From NCBI GenBank assembly GCA_964431735.1, contig CAYSLJ010000225.1, positions 1-8,920 of the forward strand: a stretch of DNA of 8,920 bases, given 5' to 3'. The notes beneath the pieces were generated by a model. The model did not search any database. It was not told the origin of the DNA and saw nothing but the letters and a program-made list of their open reading frames with translations. The stretch's first letter is position 1. Each line of letters starts with the position of its first letter. Below are positions 1-5,708 of the stretch, one piece after another. Source of the DNA: CALARM01 sp964431735 (GTDB taxonomy: Bacteria > Vulcanimicrobiota > SpSt-956 > JAKJGF01). The translations under genes and the position numbers were made by a program.

Positions 1-47
1 GAGGATGATAACCGTTCTAACAATTTGCCAGGGTTATTTTCTTACAG
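1..47 (+). repeat. Left copy of imperfect inverted repeat bracketing 1-3480
   Basis: This stretch matches the reverse strand of 3433-3480. The first 28 bases agree at 24 of 28 positions, including an unbroken 15-base block (GTTCTAACAATTTGC), and the match continues with one gap for about 48 columns, 37 of them identical. It starts at the window edge with GAGGAT and ends five bases before the stop codon of the repeat protein at 52. In the plus direction it could encode a short hydrophobic peptide beginning MITVLTIC, similar to the RILIVLTIC stretch read from the other copy. The repeat may extend beyond the left edge. Confidence 0.6.
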
Positions 48-51
48 TCTC

Positions 52-2352
52 TTAATATTCCGCTTCTCTTACTGTACCTTTTGGGTAATCCAGTCCTGTT
101 CCGAAAGACAATTTCCCGTTACCTGGCCGGCAGATCTCCTGCCAGAGAGAATTATTGGAAGGTACAGGCCAGTCAGCAGGTACATTTTTCTCGAGATTTC
201 TGTCAATATTTCTTACATAGGTATCATTTCCGCCTCTGTCTATCATGATACCGCATGTCCATTCATCATAACGGTAGCTGTCAGGGCCAGATCTCATAAG
301 ACAGTATCCCAGTGTTGTAGAATTAACCACCTCATAAAGATCATCACCTTCGTAATCTATATGAACAGCAATGGAATTGGTAATGGCAGAGCCAATCATT
401 ACCCCTCCCGAAGTCTTTACTGTCTGTCCGTTTTTATCAGTTTCTTCTTCAAAACAGAGGTATTTATCATTACCTTTTTTATCTATAAACCAGGAAAGGG
501 AAAAATCATGGGCTCCTCCCTGGGAGATGGCTTTCCAGACTCTGTAAGTGTCATTTCCTTCTTCATCCAGGAGTTCTGTCATACCCATATGGGCTGTTCC
601 GCTCTGAACATAAAAACTTCCTTCGTAAGAGTCATCTCCTCTGGCATCATAGAGGATGCCTGTGCCGTACCAGTAGCCTGTGGCCTGGCCGTAGACACCG
701 CATTCATAATGATCGTTTCCTGTCATGTCTACTAAAATCCCTGTTCCTCCCCCCATAGAGTGACCGTCAGAAAGATCTCCTCTTCTTCCCCATCCTGCTC
801 CCTGAACGAAACTGTAGTTTCTTTTACCGTCATGGCCCAGATCCGCTGGATTTACAAGATTCTTTTCACGATCTTTTGTGCCCGGCTCGCCTGTATAAAG
901 ATCATCTCCTTCTGTATCTATAAGAACGCCGCACCCTCTGACATAGCCGAAAGCCTGGCCGCATTGAAAACAATAATAACTGTCATTACCGCCCATATTT
1001 ACAAGATTTCCAATGCCATATGCACCGGCACCCTGTGTCATATTTCTTCCCGAAAAAGAATCATTTCCTCCTTCATCCCAGAGAAGCCCAACTCCAAAGA
1101 AAGCGCTTCCCTGAGAATTATCATAAGATTTATATGTATCATTTCCCTGACAGTCAACCAGAATACCATAACCCATCATGCCGAAACCCTGGGAAGAGGG
1201 AGCTTCTTTACCGGAAATATAATTATCATTACCTGACATGTCTATTAATGAAGAAGAAGGCCGTCCCGGAAGAGAAGCTGCGGCAGGACCTTTATAGAGA
1301 TCATTGCCGCCCCGGTCTATTATAGAAAAATACTTATTGCAGTCATAGACATTATCTTCTGAGGAACTGTTAAAAGCAAACCTTCCGAAAGGAGTGTCAC
1401 ATTCAACAGATATACCGGACATATCTATAGATTTACCCTCTATCTCTTTCCCGTCAACAACTGAAGAATATTCCTTCGGATTACAGAGGAATTTTTTTAT
1501 ATTTATTACACTCATAACAAGAGGCAATCCGCCGAAGTACATATCATTGTAATCAAAATTTCCGGCCATATCATACTCAAGCTCTATAGGATCTTCTCCT
1601 GTTTCTTTTTCAACAGTCTCTAAAAAAACTTTATCTTCTTTATCTCTATCGGAAAGAAAATGATATATCCCGATAGAGTATAATTGATTAAATTTTTCTT
1701 TTTCCAGGTCTCTAAAAGCTCTGTTTCTGTATTTATAAGCTGTTAAATGGGCAAGAAGATGTTCTGCTATAAGGTACTGAAGTTTCTCCGGAAGAGGAGA
1801 AAATATTTCTGTTTTCTGTAAAGATGAAAATGATATATTGTAATCCTTACCATTAACTTTGCAGAATATATTATCTTTAAAATCTTTTCCGCAGACATCT
1901 ACATAAAGCTTCTGAAGGGCTTTCTCTACCGGTTTTTCAGGGTCAACCTTAAGAGAAGGGAGATATTTTTCAAGCCTTCCTGACACAAAGCCCGTTCTTT
2001 CTTCGGAAGAAAGAAGAATATTATATATGCCTTTATCACCTTTCCAGTTTTTTCCGAGATCATTACAGACCCGTTTCGTAAATTTCGGAAAATAAAAGGG
2101 ATCTTCCCAGCACTGTTTGAAATGCGGCGCAAAAAGACCGGCAGTATTTTTTCTCAGAAGATTTTCTACTGTAAATCGTGATGTATGAATATCTTCTCTG
2201 GTAAGATGTTCTTTTGAAAGCATGTAGTCTATTAAATCAGTATTTTCCTGAATGTCGGAGTTGAGAGAGGTCGAAACATTTTCTTCTGCTTCAGCCGGGC
2301 AAACAATAAAACAAAAGAGAAAAATTAAAAAAAATAATGTCTTATAATTCAT
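52..2352 (-). CDS. Exported protein with G-N/D-D-x-Y repeats, probable beta-solenoid
   Basis: A 766-residue protein with a clear Sec signal: residues 1-22, hydrophobic core LFFLIFLFCFIV, predicted cleavage after AEA. It should be exported to the periplasm or beyond. Residues 23 to about 335 are non-repetitive, charged and fairly Cys-rich, with several likely helices. From residue 346 to 712 the motif D-x-x-G-[ND]-D-x-[YF] recurs twelve times (starts at 346, 371, 400, 426, 452, 479, 542, 569, 596, 624, 666 and 705), usually 25-29 residues apart, with a degenerate copy near 261. Between copies runs a Q-G-x-G...G-x-G-x-L-x-D stretch. The regular period with short glycine-rich strands suggests a stacked beta-solenoid. 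The N/D pairs recall, but do not match, RTX calcium-binding nonapeptides. I do not recognise a catalytic domain. I chose the ATG at 2352 over the one at 2370 because GAGGTG lies 6 bases before it and the signal peptide starts there. It is downstream of, and probably co-transcribed with, the solute-binding lipoprotein. Confidence 0.9.
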   Translation of the reverse strand: MNYKTLFFLIFLFCFIVCPAEAEENVSTSLNSDIQENTDLIDYMLSKEHLTREDIHTSRFTVENLLRKNTAGLFAPHFKQCWEDPFYFPKFTKRVCNDLGKNWKGDKGIYNILLSSEERTGFVSGRLEKYLPSLKVDPEKPVEKALQKLYVDVCGKDFKDNIFCKVNGKDYNISFSSLQKTEIFSPLPEKLQYLIAEHLLAHLTAYKYRNRAFRDLEKEKFNQLYSIGIYHFLSDRDKEDKVFLETVEKETGEDPIELEYDMAGNFDYNDMYFGGLPLVMSVINIKKFLCNPKEYSSVVDGKEIEGKSIDMSGISVECDTPFGRFAFNSSSEDNVYDCNKYFSIIDRGGNDLYKGPAAASLPGRPSSSLIDMSGNDNYISGKEAPSSQGFGMMGYGILVDCQGNDTYKSYDNSQGSAFFGVGLLWDEGGNDSFSGRNMTQGAGAYGIGNLVNMGGNDSYYCFQCGQAFGYVRGCGVLIDTEGDDLYTGEPGTKDREKNLVNPADLGHDGKRNYSFVQGAGWGRRGDLSDGHSMGGGTGILVDMTGNDHYECGVYGQATGYWYGTGILYDARGDDSYEGSFYVQSGTAHMGMTELLDEEGNDTYRVWKAISQGGAHDFSLSWFIDKKGNDKYLCFEEETDKNGQTVKTSGGVMIGSAITNSIAVHIDYEGDDLYEVVNSTTLGYCLMRSGPDSYRYDEWTCGIMIDRGGNDTYVRNIDRNLEKNVPADWPVPSNNSLWQEICRPGNGKLSFGTGLDYPKGTVREAEY
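217..1317 (-). repeat. Coding repeats: twelve D-x-x-G-N/D-D-x-Y units
   Basis: This is the repeat-coding part of the exported protein. Unit starts are spaced 25, 29, 26, 26, 27, 63, 27, 27, 28, 42 and 39 residues apart. The 63-residue gap holds a lysine-rich insertion (about residues 488-520) plus a damaged unit containing QGAGWG. The last two long spacings also look like units with a decayed motif. The units diverge strongly at the DNA level, so this is an old repeat rather than a recent tandem expansion. Confidence 0.85.
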
Positions 2353-2358
2353 AGAAGG

Positions 2359-2364
2359 CACCTC
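2359..2364 (-). promoter_or_regulatory. Ribosome binding site that decides the repeat-protein start
   Basis: The minus strand reads GAGGTG, then 6 bases, then the ATG at 2352-2350. The upstream ATG at 2370-2368 directly follows the TAA of the solute-binding gene and has no comparable site at the right distance. Starting there would add six residues (MNEVPS) in front of the signal peptide. Confidence 0.65.
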
Positions 2365-2370
2365 GTTCAT

Positions 2371-3297
2371 TTATTCAGTTCCGAATCCCATGTTCTCAAT
2401 GGCTTTTGCGGCTTTTCTTATAGGCTCATATTCCTTATCAGTGGCTTCAATATAGCTTTTCACCTGAATTATATCCAGAAAATATCTGTTTTCTTTATTA
2501 TCAGGATCTATGCTCAGGAAAGCTTCTTTTATTTTTTTAACCACATCGGGAGGCATATTTTTCCTGACTACAATAGGAGCAGTAGGAATTGGCTCAGACT
2601 TTTTTATGACCAGCAGATCACCGAGACGTTCATTTGTGCCTTTGGCAAACAAATAATTGGATACACCGGCACCGTCTGCATAACCGTTATAAACGGCACT
2701 GATAGAAGAATCATGATCTCCCGTATAGAGCACATCGGAGAAAAATTTAAAATCCTTTATGCCTGCTTCGCTCAGTATAAGAACAGGTATAAGAAAACCC
2801 GATGCGGATTCTTTATCCGTAAAGGCAAATTTCTTGCCTTTAAGCTGTGAAATAGTCTTTATTCCGCTGTCTTTTCTGACAATAACATAACTATGATAAA
2901 AAGGGCTTTTACCTGAGACAGGAATAGGTTTTACCAGAGGTGTTGCACCTGCTACGTCATGGGCTTTCACATATATAAGAGGACCTGTATTGGCAAAATC
3001 TATCTCACCTGATTTAAGTCCGTCAATAAGTGGTTTATATGTCTTTTTCATTTCAAATCTTACAGGTATTCCCATATAAGCAGATAGATAATCTGCAAGA
3101 CACTGCCATCCTTCAGTAAGTTTGAGTTCACTCGCATATGGTATGCATGATAAAACCAGAGGTTTTTGATTCGAAGAAGATGCCGGAGAAGGAGACGAAG
3201 CAGGGACAGGTGTAACTGTTGCGACAGGTGTAGTTTTACATGATGATATAAATAAAACGAAAAAAAGAATTAATAAGCTCGAATATACCTTTATCAT
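2371..3297 (-). CDS. PhnD-type periplasmic solute-binding lipoprotein
   Basis: A 308-residue protein of the phosphate/phosphite/phosphonate (PhnD/SsuA-like) ABC substrate-binding family, of usual length. Residues 1-20 form a lipoprotein signal with lipobox I-S-S-C, lipidated Cys at 20. A Pro/Ser/Thr-rich tether (about 21-44) follows, then the binding domain. Family hallmarks visible: GLKSGEIDFANTGP (93-106), the KGKKFAFTD...SASG...P segment (153-171) that lines the ligand pocket in relatives, GDHDSSISAVYNGYADGAG (193-211), and the late PIVVRKNMPP stretch. Relatives deliver oxyanions or organophosphorus compounds to an inner-membrane ABC transporter, but no permease or ATPase gene is in the window, so it may be orphan or sensory. 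The ligand cannot be read from sequence. AGAGGA lies 7 bases before the ATG. The repeat protein follows immediately, which implies an operon. Family assignment is strong; the specific substrate is unknown. Confidence 0.9.
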   Translation of the reverse strand: MIKVYSSLLILFFVLFISSCKTTPVATVTPVPASSPSPASSSNQKPLVLSCIPYASELKLTEGWQCLADYLSAYMGIPVRFEMKKTYKPLIDGLKSGEIDFANTGPLIYVKAHDVAGATPLVKPIPVSGKSPFYHSYVIVRKDSGIKTISQLKGKKFAFTDKESASGFLIPVLILSEAGIKDFKFFSDVLYTGDHDSSISAVYNGYADGAGVSNYLFAKGTNERLGDLLVIKKSEPIPTAPIVVRKNMPPDVVKKIKEAFLSIDPDNKENRYFLDIIQVKSYIEATDKEYEPIRKAAKAIENMGFGTE

Positions 3298-3320
3298 TTA
3301 TAATTCCTCTCATTAACATA

Positions 3321-3479
3321 TTACTTTTGTAATTTCTCCAGAGACCTGTCAAATTCCTTCCGTTTCACAGACCGGTCATTAGCCGGCCAGGTACAGGTTT
3401 CATAGATAGATACTTTTTTATCTGCTTCAGTACTGCAAGAAAAACAACTGCAGCAAATTGTTAGAACAATTAGTATCCT
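3321..3479 (-). pseudogene. Possible small lipoprotein gene without a normal start codon
   Basis: A 52-codon open frame reads RILIVLTICCSCFSCSTEAD onward and ends EKLQK before a TAA, 23 bases upstream of the solute-binding gene. The start resembles a lipoprotein signal (hydrophobic ILIVLTI, then S-C-F-S-C with Ser following), and the rest is charged and compositionally coding-like. No in-frame ATG, GTG or TTG precedes it. The codon before the first Arg is GCG, from the edge of the ACGCGTN array, and an in-frame TGA lies further up within the array. Either the array replaced the original start codon, or an unusual ATT at about 3470-3468, placed 6 bases after GAGG, is used. The second option is speculative. 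It could also be a chance open frame. Confidence 0.4.
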
Positions 3480-3480
3480 C
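3433..3480 (-). repeat. Right copy of imperfect inverted repeat, abutting heptad array
   Basis: Read on the minus strand, this is the counterpart of 1-47 (37 of 48 columns identical with one gap). Inside it, 3456-3471 is a perfect palindrome, AATTGTT-AG-AACAATT, which is degenerate in the left copy. It overlaps the start of the possible small lipoprotein frame, so the similarity may come from two copies of a signal-peptide coding sequence rather than from a mobile-element end. The outer end (GAGGAT on the minus strand) is directly joined to the ACGCGTN array. Confidence 0.6.
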
Positions 3481-3510
3481 GCGTTACGCGTTACGCGTCA
3501 CGCGTCACGA
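3480..3510. repeat. ACGCGTN heptad array, four units
   Basis: The hexamer palindrome ACGCGT (CGCGT in the first, edge unit) recurs every 7 bases, with variable bases T, T, C, C, and the array ends in CACGA. It fills the gap between the ion channel stop at 3514 and the inverted repeat at 3480. It is far more GC-rich than its surroundings. The same unit appears at 7973-8001 and at 8909-8920. Confidence 0.9.
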
Positions 3511-3513
3511 TTC

Positions 3514-4845
3514 CTAATTGAATAAAAAACTCAGCAGTAAAATAATCAGATAAAGCCCGATTGTCACGGCAGGCACGGAATAAAGGGCAAACCTGTATAT
3601 TTTTTTTACGCCTGACTTATGTTTTTTATCATCATATTTTAATATTAATATACTTAATATGAGATTAAAGATAAAACTTATATAGCTGCATAAAAAGATT
3701 TTATCTGCTATGGTAAGGTAGCTCAACTGGGGAATTGAAGACGTAGCATTCAGATGGAACATTGCTGCCGTAAGTAATGTACTGGTAAGAAGGCTGATTC
3801 TGCTTACTATTCCGTTTGTTTCTATAAACAATCCGACAAAAGAAACCAGAACCATACAGCACAGGGGGAAAAGAACCTTCAGAAAAGAAAGCAAAGAACT
3901 GCGATACAGGGTTATAGGGCATGTAAAAGTGGAATAATCTGCTCCTAAAATTACTTCTTCACCTATTTCCGGTTCCCCGTCTTTTATTATCCATCCCGGC
4001 ACCGACACAGTATGCTCGACTCTGATATTAATATTGAGTAATTTAAATATTTGTTTTATTTTCTTCTGATCTTCAAGACTTACATTAAGTTTTCTTGCAC
4101 ACCCTTTTCTGTCTTTACCAATTTCATAGCATTTCAGCAAAAGTTCTTTATCATTTTTAGACACTCTATTCAAAATTCTTTCCCTGAAGAAGTCATATTT
4201 AAAATAGAGAGGGAGAGTAACCTCATTATCAAGAAAACTGAAAGTCATTACTTCCGTATCACTTATTAAAATTATTGAAAAATCCTGATTATCCCATGGA
4301 TATTTCTCAAACTCAAGATCTAACTGGATCTCTGAATTTATACTGTAATATATTCTTTTATAATCTTTATCCAGTTCCATCCTTTCTATATCATACTTAT
4401 TATCTTTTTTAAGCTTTATATTGCCATTTAAAATACCGAACGGTAAATGTTCCTCATAAAAACCTGTAGATCTTATAATTTCATAAATCTTTCTTTTATT
4501 TTTCTCATAATCTTTTTCATGTTTCAGAACATAATAAGTCAATGTGTCTCTTTCCTCGGGAATATAATAATTTAAAAGAAATTCCTTCTCTTTTTCCGTT
4601 AACTTATTGAGGAGTTTATCCTGAAATATTCTGTAATAAAGTTTGGACGGTAAATTAGTGTCGGGATACTGTAATAATATTTCAAACTTTATATCACATG
4701 TACCTTTTGCAAAATCTATATTGCTTATATTTATAACATTCACGTCGATTTTTACAGTTTTTATCTCCTGAGAGGAGGATGCGGATATAAGTGTCATAAT
4801 CAGGCACGATGTTATAAAAACCATTTTTATATAATGGAAAAACAT
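3514..4845 (-). CDS. Prokaryotic pentameric ligand-gated ion channel
   Basis: A 443-residue member of the Cys-loop/Pro-loop receptor superfamily (GLIC/ELIC relatives), expected as an inner-membrane pentamer with its ligand-binding domain in the periplasm. A Sec signal occupies about 1-24. The extracellular beta-sandwich shows VNVINISNIDF (35-45), the beta-2 region FEILLQYPD, and the Pro-loop signature YPWDNQDF (182-189) in place of FPFDxQxC; as usual in prokaryotes the loop cysteines are absent. Four membrane helices follow: M1 about 319-341 (with Pro327), M2 348-368, M3 377-403, M4 416-442. The M2-M3 stretch SSIPQLSYLTIAD matches ELIC without gaps, as far as I remember that sequence. The typical prokaryotic length is about 320 residues; the excess is two helical inserts, about 72-127 and 219-271. 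AAGGAG sits 8 bases before the ATG. The ligand is unknown. The neighbouring solute-binding lipoprotein is a candidate partner. Confidence 0.88.
   Translation of the reverse strand: MFFHYIKMVFITSCLIMTLISASSSQEIKTVKIDVNVINISNIDFAKGTCDIKFEILLQYPDTNLPSKLYYRIFQDKLLNKLTEKEKEFLLNYYIPEERDTLTYYVLKHEKDYEKNKRKIYEIIRSTGFYEEHLPFGILNGNIKLKKDNKYDIERMELDKDYKRIYYSINSEIQLDLEFEKYPWDNQDFSIILISDTEVMTFSFLDNEVTLPLYFKYDFFRERILNRVSKNDKELLLKCYEIGKDRKGCARKLNVSLEDQKKIKQIFKLLNINIRVEHTVSVPGWIIKDGEPEIGEEVILGADYSTFTCPITLYRSSLLSFLKVLFPLCCMVLVSFVGLFIETNGIVSRISLLTSTLLTAAMFHLNATSSIPQLSYLTIADKIFLCSYISFIFNLILSILILKYDDKKHKSGVKKIYRFALYSVPAVTIGLYLIILLLSFLFN
4036..4188 (-). repeat. Second helical insert in channel ectodomain (residues 220-270)
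   Basis: A predicted three-helix stretch lies between the Pro-loop strands and the strand leading to VPGWIIKDG. It aligns without gaps to residues 74-124 at an offset of 146 residues, with about 11 of 51 identical and most others conservative. The best part is FRERILNRVSKNDKELLLKCY. The stretch CARKLNVSLEDQKKIKQI looks like a helix-turn-helix fold, but no DNA role is expected in the periplasm. Confidence 0.6.
4474..4626 (-). repeat. First helical insert in channel ectodomain (residues 74-124)
   Basis: A lysine- and glutamate-rich helical stretch interrupts the ligand-binding domain after the beta-2 region (YPDTNL) and before the likely loop-A segment LPFGILNGN. Its start, FQDKLLNKLTEKEKEFLLNYY, aligns with FRERILNRVSKNDKELLLKCY in the second insert: 8 of 21 identical and about 15 of 21 similar. 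This is best explained by an internal duplication of one small domain. Confidence 0.6.
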
Positions 4846-4945
4846 AAATAAATCTCCTTAAATTTATTCATCTAAACATATACCGTCAATCTCTTACAGG
4901 TAACAGGGAAGGAATATTGCCATACCGTATCATCAGTTTCCGTAA

Positions 4946-5557
4946 TCAATGTCCGTCTATCCTGCCATCACGGAGGTCCCTCATAAGGCTATAGCCTGCA
5001 TGAGAGTGTCCTCCTCCCATTCCGAGTTTACCGGCGAATTGAACCCATCTGTAAGTAGGATCTTTTGTATGGTCAACTGTCTTAAAAGATTCTACAAGTT
5101 TATTCTTTTCTTCATCACTCAGTTCACTGTTCTGAGAAGTATGTGCATAATAGTCTTTTACAAGCCTCACCTCACCGCTGTCAAGCCAGACACCATGACC
5201 TTTCGGGCAATAATCCACCCATATATTGGAATTATACTGAAACTGCATGTTATCCATTCTTGAATCACAGCCCGGGCAAAACCTTGTCTCACCGGACCTG
5301 CTGAAGGTATGTTCTGTTTCTGCCTCCATGTTGAATAATTCGGGCCAGTCTTCTTCTCCCTGGAAATTCAGTAGATTATTTAATCCTTCCTGGCTCAGGA
5401 AAGCACCGCCGCAGATACAGCATACATATATTTTCACACCGAGCCTTTCCCATAGTTTTAATTCTTCTGTTTTACACTGAGGACATACCAGGGGAAATCT
5501 CATGTTACCTTCCTGTTTCTGAAGAAAACAGTTAAAGAAAAATTTCAATATACCCAT
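4946..5557 (-). CDS. Double zinc-ribbon protein (zf-TFIIB-like)
   Basis: A 203-residue cytoplasmic protein with two zinc-binding modules. The first has CPQC at 25-28 paired with the CCIC cluster at 46-49. The second has CPGC at 94-97 paired with CPKGH at 117-121, followed by GVWLDSGEV. The C-x-x-C ... C-P-x-G-H-G-x-W-L-D-x-G-E pattern is typical of the zf-TFIIB family of small bacterial proteins, whose function is largely unknown. The N-terminal 18 residues (a short hydrophobic stretch, then a basic one) precede the usual family start. I keep the first ATG because AAGGAGG lies just upstream; the ATG at codon 19 has a weaker GGAAGG and remains possible. A Gly/His-rich run, GMGGGHSHAG (179-188), near the C-terminus could bind metal. 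It lies 151 bases after the DUF255 gene and 100 bases before the channel gene, so a shared transcript is possible. Confidence 0.88.
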   Translation of the reverse strand: MGILKFFFNCFLQKQEGNMRFPLVCPQCKTEELKLWERLGVKIYVCCICGGAFLSQEGLNNLLNFQGEEDWPELFNMEAETEHTFSRSGETRFCPGCDSRMDNMQFQYNSNIWVDYCPKGHGVWLDSGEVRLVKDYYAHTSQNSELSDEEKNKLVESFKTVDHTKDPTYRWVQFAGKLGMGGGHSHAGYSLMRDLRDGRIDGH

Positions 5558-5708
5558 AAAAACCTCCTTTTATATGCAAATCGTAACAGGTGAAGCGATT
5601 ATTCTCATACATCTTTGTACCCGTTATGCTCATGGCAGTCTTACAAATTGTATAAAACTCTTCCGGGAAACTTCTATTTACTGAAAACCGGTAAATCTGA
5701 AACAGGAA

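Noticed and set aside
121..132. ACCTGGCCGGC shared between the repeat-protein gene and the small frame near 3390.
   Set aside because: About 12 bases in common is expected several times by chance in a window of this size, and flanking sequence does not match.
25..735. Long plus-strand open frame opposite the repeat-protein gene.
   Set aside because: It mirrors the repeats of the minus-strand gene, which has a signal peptide, ribosome binding site and clear protein repeats. The plus frame has none of these.
3480..3510. ACGCGTN arrays as CRISPR repeats or an origin iteron array.
   Set aside because: There are no spacers, the unit is only 7 bases, the same array occurs at several loci, and no cas or replication gene is nearby.
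4036..4188. The helix-turn-helix-like insert in the channel as a DNA-binding domain.
   Set aside because: It lies between the signal peptide and M1, so it should be in the periplasm. The resemblance is at most one of fold.
4861..4889. TTGACG ... 17 bases ... TAAATT on the minus strand ahead of the channel gene, resembling a sigma-70 promoter.
   Set aside because: The -10 match is poor, and transcription would begin inside or after the ribosome binding site, so it would not produce a translatable mRNA.
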